NCBI GenBank assembly: GCA_902796985.1
Contig: CADBRC010000102.1
Coordinates: 1 to 6,452, forward strand
Direction: 5' to 3'
Length of the DNA stretch: 6,452 nucleotides
DNA from: an uncultured Spirochaetaceae bacterium
GTDB lineage: Bacteria; Spirochaetota; Spirochaetia; Treponematales; Treponemataceae
The notes beneath the pieces are model-generated. The model was not told the origin of the DNA. It was given only the letters and a program-made list of their open reading frames with translations, and searched no databases. A program made the position numbers and the translations under genes. Shown here one piece after another: positions 1 through 6,008 of this stretch; position 1 is the stretch's first letter, and each line of letters starts with the position of its first letter.

Positions 1-1
1 C

Positions 2-130
2 AAGGTGAGCTACATCACGACGCTCGCCGGTGCGCTCGCGGCGGTCAAGGGAATCCAATCCGTCAAGAACGGCAACGGCGGTGAGGGCGGCGTGAAGAGC
101 CTGCAGGAATACCACTCGCTTATCAAATAG
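2..130 (+). CDS. C-terminal 42 residues of an unidentified protein (5' truncated)
   Basis: An open frame enters from the left edge (first full codon at base 2) and ends with TAG at 128-130. The visible peptide begins KVSYITTLAGALAAVKGIQ, continues through a Gly/Asn-rich stretch (NGNGGEGG) and ends SLQEYHSLIK. The first 20 residues could form an amphipathic or weakly hydrophobic helix, and the Gly-rich part looks like a flexible linker before a short tail. I do not recognise the family. The frame is supported by its position just before a strong terminator hairpin (158-190) and by GC-rich third codon positions; the frame starting at base 1 hits a stop near base 84. It converges on the yqaE-like gene. 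Confidence 0.6.
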   Translation, partial: KVSYITTLAGALAAVKGIQSVKNGNGGEGGVKSLQEYHSLIK

Positions 131-157
131 ATAAAGCGCGGGCTTTGGCAGAAAAAA

Positions 158-190
158 AGGAGGCCGCCGGGAAATACCGGCGGCCTTTCT
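158..190. terminator. Bidirectional intrinsic terminator between convergent genes
   Basis: A perfect 9-bp GC-only stem (GGCCGCCGG at 162-170, CCGGCGGCC at 177-185) closes on a 6-nt loop, GAAATA. Read on the plus strand it is followed by TTTCT, which suits the truncated gene ending at 130. Read on the minus strand it is followed by TCC and then a run of seven T (complement of the A run at 152-158), which suits the yqaE-like gene ending at 203. The U tract is better on the minus strand. Confidence 0.85.
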
Positions 191-202
191 GTATCCGGGA
201 AT

Positions 203-355
203 TCAGTCCTTGCTGTTGAACACGATGGCGGCTATGACCCCCGGCAGCCAGCCCACGCAGGTCAGAATGAAAGTCAGAATGACCGCACCGCAGCCCCGGT
301 CCAGAACCGCCAGCGGCGGGAAAATCACGCAGAGAATTGCACGTCCGCAGCCCAT
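203..355 (-). CDS. YqaE/Pmp3 (UPF0057) family small membrane protein
   Basis: This 50-residue protein starts at ATG (353-355) and stops with TGA (203-205). An AGGGGG ribosome binding site lies 7 nt upstream of the ATG. The sequence has the signature of the YqaE/Pmp3 family: a first hydrophobic helix (AILCVIFPPLAVLDRG, residues 6-21) containing the PPLAV turn, then CGAVILTFILTCVGWLPGVIAAIV (residues 22-45) with the conserved L-T-x-x-GWLPG-x-I-A motif, and a short polar tail (FNSKD). Family members are about 50-60 residues long, so this one is complete. They are two-helix inner-membrane peptides. Yeast Pmp3 influences membrane potential and salt tolerance, and bacterial homologues are often stress-induced; the molecular role is unsettled. 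The gene stands alone, with a promoter near 435-463, a leader hairpin at 390-411 and a terminator at 158-190. Longer frames overlapping it are shadows. Confidence 0.92.
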   Translation of the reverse strand: MGCGRAILCVIFPPLAVLDRGCGAVILTFILTCVGWLPGVIAAIVFNSKD

Positions 356-389
356 TTGTCAGCCCCCTTTGAAATACGTTGAGCCAGTG

Positions 390-411
390 CAAAAGTCCGT
401 CTGGACTTTTG
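390..411 (-). repeat. Perfect 9-bp inverted repeat in the yqaE leader
   Basis: Read on the plus strand, CAAAAGTCC (390-398), a 4-nt spacer GTCT, then GGACTTTTG (403-411) form a perfect inverted repeat. It lies downstream of the predicted yqaE transcription start (near 428), and its 3' end is 34 nt before the ATG, so it would be an RNA hairpin in the 5' leader. It could also be a palindromic operator, or a weak terminator-like element because the 3' arm ends in TTTTG. The stem is mostly A-U, so it is not a strong terminator. Confidence 0.6.
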
Positions 412-434
412 AAACTGCCTCGTTAAAGGCCACC

Positions 435-463
435 AGTATAGCACATTCCGGCGGCTTCTGAAA
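435..463 (-). promoter_or_regulatory. Predicted sigma-70 promoter of the yqaE-like gene (extended -10)
   Basis: On the minus strand, TATACT (435-440) is preceded by TGC, giving an extended -10. At 17-bp spacing the -35 position (458-463) reads TTTCAG, a poor match, so activity would rely on the extended -10. The predicted start near 428 gives a leader of about 73 nt that contains the inverted repeat at 390-411 and the ribosome binding site. Confidence 0.55.
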
Positions 464-523
464 GAGTCTCCGCCGTTTTCCGGCCCCGCGTCTTCCGTCC
501 CTGCCGTCCTCTTACTCCGGCCC

Positions 524-552
524 TTGTCCCCTGCTTTCCTTTCCGCTATAAT
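524..552 (+). promoter_or_regulatory. Predicted sigma-70 promoter of the M48 protease gene
   Basis: TTGTCC (524-529, 4 of 6 to consensus) and a perfect TATAAT (547-552) are separated by exactly 17 bp. The expected transcription start, about 7-8 nt after the -10, falls at 559-560, which is the A of the ATG at 560. The transcript is therefore predicted to be leaderless. The preceding tract, 466-546, is pyrimidine-rich and nearly free of A on this strand. Confidence 0.7.
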
Positions 553-559
553 ACGCCCC

Positions 560-1867
560 ATGCCCCCCATACCGTTTCTGACAATATTCATCATCGCTAG
601 CACCCTGAACTTCCTGCTGGAAGAGGGGCTGGAATTCATCGACTACAAGGCAAGGAAGAAGAACGGGGGGAAGGTCCCCAAAGAGCTGTTCGGCTATGCG
701 GACTCCCGCCTGCTCAAGAAGACCTGCGAATACGAAGACGAGAAGTACCGGCTCTTCATCCCGGAGCATGCCGCCGCTTTCGTCCTGTCGCTCGTGCTCG
801 TCCTGTCGGGCTACTACGTCGCCGTCTACCGGCAGTTGTCCCAGGTGACGGGGAACGGCACGATCACCGCCATCCTTTTCTTCCTTCTGGCATCCCTCCC
901 CGATGCAGTCCTGTCCGTTCCCTTTGATTTCAAGAGGGAGTTTGACATAGAAAAACGCTACGGATTCTCCAACATGACCGTAGGAATGTGGCTCCTCGAC
1001 GGGCTCAAAGGCATCTTTCTGGGCCTGCTGATTTCCTGCCCCCTCATCGCGCTCGCGAACGTCCTGCTCCTCTACCTGCCCGGCTGCTGGTGGATCCTGC
1101 TCGCGGCCGCCTACATCGCCCTGTCGCTTGCGATAACCTTCCTGTACCCCCTCGTGATTGCCCCCCTGTTCAACAAGTTCACGCCGCTGGAATCCGCCGA
1201 ACTGAAGCTCAGGCTCGAGGCCCTGCTTGAAAAAACGGGCTTCCAGTCACAGGGCATCTTCGTCATGGACGCATCCAAACGCAGCCGCCACAGCAACGCA
1301 TACTTCACCGGATTCGGCAGGAGCAAGCGGGTGGTCCTCTACGATACCCTGCTCGACCAGCTCTCCGTGGATGAAACCGAGTCAGTCCTTGCCCACGAGC
1401 TGGGGCACTACAAGCTGAGCCACATCATCCGCCGCCTCTTTGCGGTCATCCCCCTCGTCGTAATTTCCCTCTTCGCAGTCAGCGTGCTGGTGAAGATGCC
1501 GTCCCTATATTCGGCTTTCGGCTTCCAGGCAGAGACTTCCGTCGTGCTTGACGGGGAAACAAGAACCGAGACCGTCCTGCCCTACATCCACTTCATCGGG
1601 CTTTTCCTCTGCGGCCTGGTTGCGGGCCCCTTCTCGCCCCTGCTGTCGCTCGTGTCCAATTTCTTCAGCCGGCGCGACGAGTTCCAGGCCGATGCCTTCT
1701 CCGCCGAAACATGCGGACGCAGCCGGAGCCTTGTCACCGCGCTCATAAAGCTGCACAAGGAGAACCTGAGCGAGCTGACCCCGCCTAAACTGTACTGCGT
1801 GTTCAAATACAATCACCCGCCCCTGCTGGAACGGATCCGTGCACTGAAAAAGGCGGACGGGGACTAG
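560..1867 (+). CDS. M48 family membrane zinc metalloprotease, CAAX prenyl protease 1 / Ste24-like
   Basis: This 435-residue integral membrane protease has the layout of Ste24/ZMPSTE24. An N-terminal M48_N region holds several membrane segments (about 5-21, 71-90, 102-121, 152-173, 176-202) and the EKRYGFSNMT motif (131-140). The catalytic part follows, with HELGH at 279-283 (zinc ligands H279 and H283, catalytic E280) and the third ligand E374 in RRDEFQAD. Two further membrane segments lie near 292-311 and 343-366, and a conserved YNHPPLLERI motif is at 417-426. The length matches eukaryotic Ste24 (about 430-475). In eukaryotes the family trims prenylated CAAX proteins and clears clogged translocons; bacterial substrates are not established, and housekeeping proteolysis of membrane proteins is an inference. 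I chose ATG 560 because an in-frame TTG at 524 is the first base of the -35 element and would make the N-terminus include the promoter. No ribosome binding site precedes 560. The gene is convergent with the hybrid kinase, 54 bp away. Confidence 0.93.
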   Translation: MPPIPFLTIFIIASTLNFLLEEGLEFIDYKARKKNGGKVPKELFGYADSRLLKKTCEYEDEKYRLFIPEHAAAFVLSLVLVLSGYYVAVYRQLSQVTGNGTITAILFFLLASLPDAVLSVPFDFKREFDIEKRYGFSNMTVGMWLLDGLKGIFLGLLISCPLIALANVLLLYLPGCWWILLAAAYIALSLAITFLYPLVIAPLFNKFTPLESAELKLRLEALLEKTGFQSQGIFVMDASKRSRHSNAYFTGFGRSKRVVLYDTLLDQLSVDETESVLAHELGHYKLSHIIRRLFAVIPLVVISLFAVSVLVKMPSLYSAFGFQAETSVVLDGETRTETVLPYIHFIGLFLCGLVAGPFSPLLSLVSNFFSRRDEFQADAFSAETCGRSRSLVTALIKLHKENLSELTPPKLYCVFKYNHPPLLERIRALKKADGD

Positions 1868-1884
1868 AGGCTGAACAACCCGCC

Positions 1885-1915
1885 CCTGCCGGCGAGGAAA
1901 CGAAAGCCGGACAGG
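1885..1915. terminator. Weak hairpin between convergent protease and kinase genes
   Basis: CCTGCCGGC (1885-1893) pairs with GCCGGACAGG (1906-1915) with a single bulged A (1911) and a 12-nt loop. It sits in the 54-bp gap between two convergent stop codons, where a shared terminator would be expected. It has no T tract on either strand, so intrinsic termination would be weak at best. It is the only candidate I see in this gap. Confidence 0.3.
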
Positions 1916-1921
1916 CCGATC

Positions 1922-4681
1922 CTACAGGAACTTCCTGAGCATCGCCATGACTTTGGGGATGTCGTAGGGCTTGGCGAGGTGTTCGTTCATGCCCGCTTCA
2001 AAGGCCTTGGTCCTGTCTTCGCCGAATGCGTTGGCGGTCAGCGCGATTATCGGGATGCCCGCCTTGGAGGGGTCGCTCAGGGCGCGGATTCTGCGGGTGG
2101 CCTCATAGCCGTCCATGTTCGGCATCTGTATGTCCATCAGGATCAAATCGTAGTAGCCCGCAGGCTTTGACTCCATCATCTCCAGAGCTATTGCGCCGTC
2201 GCCTGCAATCTCCACTCCAAGTCCGACACCGGTCAGTATGGCCTCCGCAATCATCTGGTTAGTCTCGGTGTCCTCGGCGAGCAGGATCCGCTTGCCTTCA
2301 AAGAAATTCGCGACCTTCTCTCCGCTTTCCTCCCCGGCCGGCTCCGACCGGGCGGCAGGGCCATGACTGATGCGAAGGGGAACGACGACCGTGAACTCTG
2401 AGCCAACCCCCTGCGTACTCTGGACGGATATGGTGCCGCCCATCATGTCCACGATTTTCTTGGTTATCGCCATGCCGAGCCCGGTGCCCTGTATCCTGTT
2501 GACGGTGGTCGTACTCTCGCGGGTAAAGGCATCGAAGACGACCTTCTGGAATTCCTCGCTCATTCCGATGCCGTTGTCCGTTATGCGGAACTGAAAGTCT
2601 GCGATGGAACGGACGGGACTTCCCAGCTCCCTGATGCAAACTTCTATCCTGCCGCCCTCGGGGGTATATTTCATCGCATTGCTGATGATGTTCAGCAGCA
2701 CCTGGTTCAGCCTGAGCTTGTCGGCAATCACGTTCTCATGGGCAATGGACTGCATGACGCTGAGCTCCTGCTTTTTGGCCGTTATGTCCGCGTTGATGAT
2801 AGTCTTGATGTCCTCGATGAGCGTCACCAGATTCAGCTCGCCCTCGTTGAGGCTGACGTTACCGCTTTCAATCCGGCTCATGTCCAGCACGTCGTTCAGC
2901 AGGGAAAGCAGGTGCTGGCTGGAAACGGAAATGCGGTCCAGATATTCGCCGACGAGCTTCCGGTCGTCCAGATGGGACGAGGCGAGCGCAGTGAAGCCCA
3001 CGATGGCGTTCATCGGCGTGCGGATGTCGTGCGACATGCTGTTCAGGAAGGTCGTCTTGGACACGTTGGCCTTCTCCGCGGCAGCGAGCGCCTTCTTGGA
3101 AAGCAGGGATTCCCTGACGAGCAGGTAGATTATGACCGTAGAGACGAGGATCAGGAAGCAGACGAAGGTCCCCATGTGGTCGCGGGTAAAATCCTCCGCC
3201 GAGTAGACGTAGAGCTTCTCCCCGTACTGGTAGGCGAGGTTGCGGGCGTAGTCCATCCCGACGATGCCAAGGCCGCGGTTGAGCAGGCGCAGGAGCCCCT
3301 CGTTCCCGAAGCGGACGCCGAAGCACCTGTCGTCGCTCGCAGGCCCCTGCCGGATCGACAGGCTCCTGAATTTCCGGTTCTTGAGGATGTCGGTCCTGAA
3401 CGCGTTCATGGAGGTGCAGCTGACGTCGCCCGTGACAATGGCCATGAGGCAGTCGTCCATGGAGGAATAGAAGCTTATCTGCGCATCCGGGAATTCCCTG
3501 AGGACGTAGTAATACTGCATCTTGTTGTTCTTGTTGACGGCGAAATGCGAGAACACGTCCCTCCTGCCGTCCGCGGGCGCGCCGGCCTTGTACACGATCT
3601 GGCTCGTCGCGGACAAGACGGGCCTGCTCTGGTACAGGCCGTTCTCCTCGGTGAAGTAGAGCCCCCCTCCGACGGGGAAGCCCGTGTCTATGCTGCCGTC
3701 GGCCAGGGCCCTGCCTATCTGCTCGCTGCTGCCGTAGCCGGTGTACTCCACCCTGATGCCGCTGATTTCCAGGGCGGCGAGTATCTCCTCCATGATGTCC
3801 TTCACGAGCCCGTCCACGGACCCGTCCGGGGCAGTGGCGGAGAAGGGCAGGTAGTTCTCAAGGTAGCCGACCCTGATGACGTCGTGCTCCCCGAGCCATT
3901 GCTTCTCCGCGTGCGAGAAAGAGCGGCTGGAGACGCTGACCGGGTAGAACTTGCCCCTGAGCGAGTTGATGAAGTTGGGGTCGTCGCTGAACAGCTGGGT
4001 CTGCGCCTCGTTGAGCTGCCTCAGCAGATCCTCGCGCCCCGCCCGGACACAGAGGTAGTAATCCGTCGTACCGAACTGGCAGAGAATCTCCGCATGGTTC
4101 CGGCCGTAGGCACCGTCGCCCTCCGCGGCCAGCATGTCCACCTTCTTGGCGTCGAACGCGGCGAAAAGATCGTCGTACGCGTCGAAGGGGACTATCCGGG
4201 CCTCTATGCCGTGCTTGGAGAGGAAATCCCTGAGCCTGGTGATCATAGCGCTGTTCAGCACGCCGATGCTCCTTCCCGTCATGCTGGAATAGCTGGCGGT
4301 GATGCTCTCGTCGTCCTCATGCTTGAGAAGGCTGAGGGTCTCGTTCCCCATCGGGAATTCGGGGTAGAGCATCAGGGATTCCCGCTCGGGCCGGTGGGCA
4401 AGCCCCGCGAGCAGGTCTATCTTCCCCGCGAGGAAGAGCTCGTACAGCTCGCTGAAGCTGCCGTAGACGTACTTGTAGCGCCAGCCCGTGTACTCCGAAA
4501 GCTTCCGGTAGTACTCGTAGGCATAGCCGGACTTGTAAGCGCCGGGTTTAGCCCCCTCCTGAAAAATCTCGTTCTCGTAGTAGCCCACAGTGATCCACTC
4601 GTTATACGGCTCCTCCGCCTGGAGAAAGGCGGCCATCACGAGTATGAAGGCAGAAAGCAGAAGAACCCGGGGGCGAATCAT
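1922..4681 (-). CDS. Hybrid sensor histidine kinase with two periplasmic solute-binding (Venus-flytrap) domains, BvgS/EvgS-like
   Basis: This is a 919-residue membrane sensor. Residues 1-22 are a signal peptide ending in LQA. Two SBP_bac_3-type domains follow, at about 30-245 and 267-492; the second begins after the typical linker EKQWLGEHDVIRVGYLENYLPF. One membrane helix spans about 504-522. The HisKA domain has SHDIRTPMNAIVGF with phospho-acceptor H551. The HATPase domain shows an N box (N664, N668), DNGIGM (702-707), an F box (716-719) and GTGLGM (732-737). The C-terminal receiver (about 797-919) has E803/D804, phospho-acceptor D850 in LMDIQMPNMDG, T882 and K904. All key residues are present. 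Unlike BvgS and EvgS there is no PAS domain and no C-terminal HPt, so relay to DNA would need a separate HPt or response regulator, and none is in this window. Ligand binding in the periplasm presumably sets kinase activity; the ligand, perhaps an amino acid or other small solute, cannot be told. ATG 4681 is needed to keep the signal peptide. It has no ribosome binding site and sits 6 nt after a perfect -10. Confidence 0.93.
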   Translation of the reverse strand: MIRPRVLLLSAFILVMAAFLQAEEPYNEWITVGYYENEIFQEGAKPGAYKSGYAYEYYRKLSEYTGWRYKYVYGSFSELYELFLAGKIDLLAGLAHRPERESLMLYPEFPMGNETLSLLKHEDDESITASYSSMTGRSIGVLNSAMITRLRDFLSKHGIEARIVPFDAYDDLFAAFDAKKVDMLAAEGDGAYGRNHAEILCQFGTTDYYLCVRAGREDLLRQLNEAQTQLFSDDPNFINSLRGKFYPVSVSSRSFSHAEKQWLGEHDVIRVGYLENYLPFSATAPDGSVDGLVKDIMEEILAALEISGIRVEYTGYGSSEQIGRALADGSIDTGFPVGGGLYFTEENGLYQSRPVLSATSQIVYKAGAPADGRRDVFSHFAVNKNNKMQYYYVLREFPDAQISFYSSMDDCLMAIVTGDVSCTSMNAFRTDILKNRKFRSLSIRQGPASDDRCFGVRFGNEGLLRLLNRGLGIVGMDYARNLAYQYGEKLYVYSAEDFTRDHMGTFVCFLILVSTVIIYLLVRESLLSKKALAAAEKANVSKTTFLNSMSHDIRTPMNAIVGFTALASSHLDDRKLVGEYLDRISVSSQHLLSLLNDVLDMSRIESGNVSLNEGELNLVTLIEDIKTIINADITAKKQELSVMQSIAHENVIADKLRLNQVLLNIISNAMKYTPEGGRIEVCIRELGSPVRSIADFQFRITDNGIGMSEEFQKVVFDAFTRESTTTVNRIQGTGLGMAITKKIVDMMGGTISVQSTQGVGSEFTVVVPLRISHGPAARSEPAGEESGEKVANFFEGKRILLAEDTETNQMIAEAILTGVGLGVEIAGDGAIALEMMESKPAGYYDLILMDIQMPNMDGYEATRRIRALSDPSKAGIPIIALTANAFGEDRTKAFEAGMNEHLAKPYDIPKVMAMLRKFL

Positions 4682-4687
4682 TCTTTC

Positions 4688-4716
4688 ATTATAGCACAGC
4701 TGCAGAGGAATGTCAC
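4688..4716 (-). promoter_or_regulatory. Strong predicted sigma-70 promoter of the hybrid kinase gene
   Basis: On the minus strand, GTGACA (4711-4716, 5 of 6 to consensus) and TATAAT (4688-4693) are 17 bp apart, and TGC before the hexamer makes an extended -10. The whole promoter fits in the 43-bp gap after the propeller gene. Only six bases (GAAAGA) separate the -10 from the ATG at 4681, so the transcript is predicted to begin at or within a base of the start codon. Confidence 0.8.
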
Positions 4717-4724
4717 GGGAAGCT

Positions 4725-5666
4725 TTACAGGGTAACCTTGTAAAGGCCTGTCCGCCACTCGTCGCCCCAGAAATTCGACGAGAAGTAGATGTAAAGCACC
4801 CCGTCCTTGACGAATCCCGACGAGCGGTAGCAGTTCCGTATGACGGGGACGGGATCCAGCGTCCATTCCGTCAGGTCGCGGCTCCGGGCGACGTGCAGGT
4901 AGTAGCGGCCCCCCTTGCCGTCCTTGCCAGGGGCGACCAGACAGAGCAGCATCACCCAGCCCCCCTCCCCGTCCGGGAACAGGTCCAGGTGCCAGGGCAT
5001 GAGCCCTTCCGGTATGCCGGGAACCACCACGGGAGCCGCCCCCGCGAAGTCCAGCCCCTCAAGGGCCGTCCCGGACGCGGCGAGAATGCGGTGCCCCCTG
5101 CGGTAGTTGCCCAGAACGAAGAAACAGCGGCAGGTCTCCCCCTCCCACAGGACGGCGGGCGAGAGGATGATGTCCCCGCTGTCCGCAAGCTCCTGCCGGT
5201 ACAGGACCTTCCGCTCCCAGGACAGGCGGTCGCGGCTCTGAAGCGCAACGATGTTCTGATAGTCCGGGCGGACGGTCTCAAGGTATACCAAACTGTACAC
5301 GCCGTCATGGAGCGAGATGTCGGGGTCGTCGTTGTGGTCCTTCTCCGGCGGGCGGGCGAGGGGGTTCAGCCCCTCCTTCTCCTCGTAGAAGTGGATGCCG
5401 TCATCCGACAGCGCAATGCAGGGATTCTCGTGGCTGTCATCGTTGAAAGGATAGGGCGTGAAGGAGAGGACGTACTTCCCTATCGACCGGTCAAAGAAGA
5501 TGTCCGGGTGGACGAGCTGCCCGAACCCGTCGTAGGTGGGGATTTCCAGACGCAGCCTGCGACCAAGGGGCAGGGCCTCGAGCGGCTTTCCCCCGGCGGG
5601 CGCGTACTGATACCGGTACACCGGCCCCGCAAGCAGCCTCATAATCTTCGTCTTTATCCCGAACAT
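4725..5666 (-). CDS. Five-bladed beta-propeller protein of glycoside-hydrolase (GH43/GH32/GH130-like) type
   Basis: This 313-residue protein has no signal peptide or membrane segment, so it is probably cytoplasmic. Five repeats of the pattern 'acidic or polar motif, then beta-hairpin' match a five-bladed propeller: HPDIFF...YVLSFTPY (53-72), DPDISLHDGVYSLVYLE (114-130), SPAVLWEGETCRCFFV (169-184), HLDLFPDGEGGWVMLL (226-241) and SSGFVKDGVLYIYFSS (282-297). In GH43-like enzymes blades I and II supply Asp residues; D55 and D116 are the obvious counterparts. The blade III glutamate that acts as acid is not evident, as SPAV occupies that place, so the reaction may differ or the protein may only bind sugar. 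The start is ATG 5666, preceded by GGGAGG at a spacing of about 6 nt; an in-frame TTG at 5687 lies upstream of that ribosome binding site. It is followed 43 bp later by the separately promoted kinase. Exact family and substrate are unknown to me. Confidence 0.75.
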   Translation of the reverse strand: MFGIKTKIMRLLAGPVYRYQYAPAGGKPLEALPLGRRLRLEIPTYDGFGQLVHPDIFFDRSIGKYVLSFTPYPFNDDSHENPCIALSDDGIHFYEEKEGLNPLARPPEKDHNDDPDISLHDGVYSLVYLETVRPDYQNIVALQSRDRLSWERKVLYRQELADSGDIILSPAVLWEGETCRCFFVLGNYRRGHRILAASGTALEGLDFAGAAPVVVPGIPEGLMPWHLDLFPDGEGGWVMLLCLVAPGKDGKGGRYYLHVARSRDLTEWTLDPVPVIRNCYRSSGFVKDGVLYIYFSSNFWGDEWRTGLYKVTL

Positions 5667-5701
5667 CGCTTTCCTCCCCCGGACCAAAGCCCGGCAGGAC
5701 G

Positions 5702-5730
5702 ATTGTAGCGTTTTTTCCCCGCCGAATCAA
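5702..5730 (-). promoter_or_regulatory. Predicted sigma-70 promoter of the propeller gene
   Basis: On the minus strand, TTGATT (5725-5730, 4 of 6) and TACAAT (5702-5707, 5 of 6) are separated by 17 bp. The -35 overlaps the TGA stop (5727-5729) of the upstream membrane-protein gene. The predicted start near 5695 gives a leader of about 29 nt that contains the GGGAGG ribosome binding site. No terminator separates the two units, so read-through from upstream may add to expression. Confidence 0.65.
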
Positions 5731-6008
5731 CGAGCGGCCTTCCGCCGTTCCAGAATGGTCAAAAGGCCGAACGCGAGCAGGCCGGCGGCGACGATGATGC
5801 CGCCAAGCAGCGTGTCCTCAACGCTGATGTCGAAGAATGGCTCGCCCGAAAGCACGCTCGCTATCCCGTCGACGCTCCACATCAGGGCGGCCGCCCAGAA
5901 CATCAGCGTGACCGTCGCCACGGACTTCGTGCCGGAGTGATTCTTCCGGCCGGCAAAGAAGGCAACGCTGAACGCGAGCGCCGCCGCAATCGTAAGAATC
6001 AAACACAT
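5727..6008 (-). CDS. Small three-helix membrane protein of unknown function (second gene of a pair)
   Basis: This 93-residue hydrophobic protein has three predicted membrane segments: about 2-20, 28-49 and 66-86. The second carries an acidic residue (D47 in MWSVDGIASVL). A loop GEPFFDISVEDTLLGG (55-70) joins helices 2 and 3, and the tail ERRKAAR is basic. By the positive-inside rule the C-terminus would be cytoplasmic. The start ATG (6006-6008) shares its A with the TGA stop of the upstream gene (TGATG), and AGGGGG lies 7 nt upstream inside that gene, so the two are very likely translationally coupled and may form a complex. I cannot name a family with a known function. The buried Asp and the conserved-looking loop argue for a specific role rather than a random hydrophobic frame. 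Confidence 0.75.
   Translation of the reverse strand: MCLILTIAAALAFSVAFFAGRKNHSGTKSVATVTLMFWAAALMWSVDGIASVLSGEPFFDISVEDTLLGGIIVAAGLLAFGLLTILERRKAAR

Noticed and set aside
123..392. 89-codon minus-strand frame overlapping the yqaE-like gene
   Set aside because: It has no ribosome binding site and no family signature, it runs through the terminator, and the overlapping 50-residue frame carries the clear Pmp3 motifs.
524..559. TTG start for the M48 protease, 12 codons upstream
   Set aside because: The TTG is the -35 hexamer and the added residues span the promoter, so a transcript from this promoter would not contain it.
2604..3128. 174-codon Ser/Met-rich plus-strand frame
   Set aside because: It is antisense to the HisKA/HATPase coding region; its Ser/Leu/Met-rich composition is a codon-complement artefact.
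4679..4690. Tiny out-of-frame frame ATG-AAA-GAA-TGA overlapping the kinase start (minus strand)
   Set aside because: Its ATG overlaps the -10 hexamer, so it would not be transcribed from the predicted promoter; with three codons and no ribosome binding site it is most likely chance.
2738..4735. 665-codon plus-strand open frame opposite the hybrid kinase
   Set aside because: It is antisense to a protein with complete kinase and receiver motifs. Its translation is low-complexity and rich in Val, Asp, Glu, Arg and Pro, as expected for the complement of a GC-rich gene, and it has no recognisable domain.
5667..5687. TTG start for the propeller gene, 7 codons upstream
   Set aside because: The GGGAGG ribosome binding site lies inside these codons and is correctly spaced for ATG 5666.
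4710..5708. 332-codon plus-strand open frame opposite the propeller gene
   Set aside because: It mirrors the minus-strand gene in the same codon register. The composition is rich in Val, Arg, Pro and Glu without structure, and the minus strand has the promoter, ribosome binding site and fold repeats.
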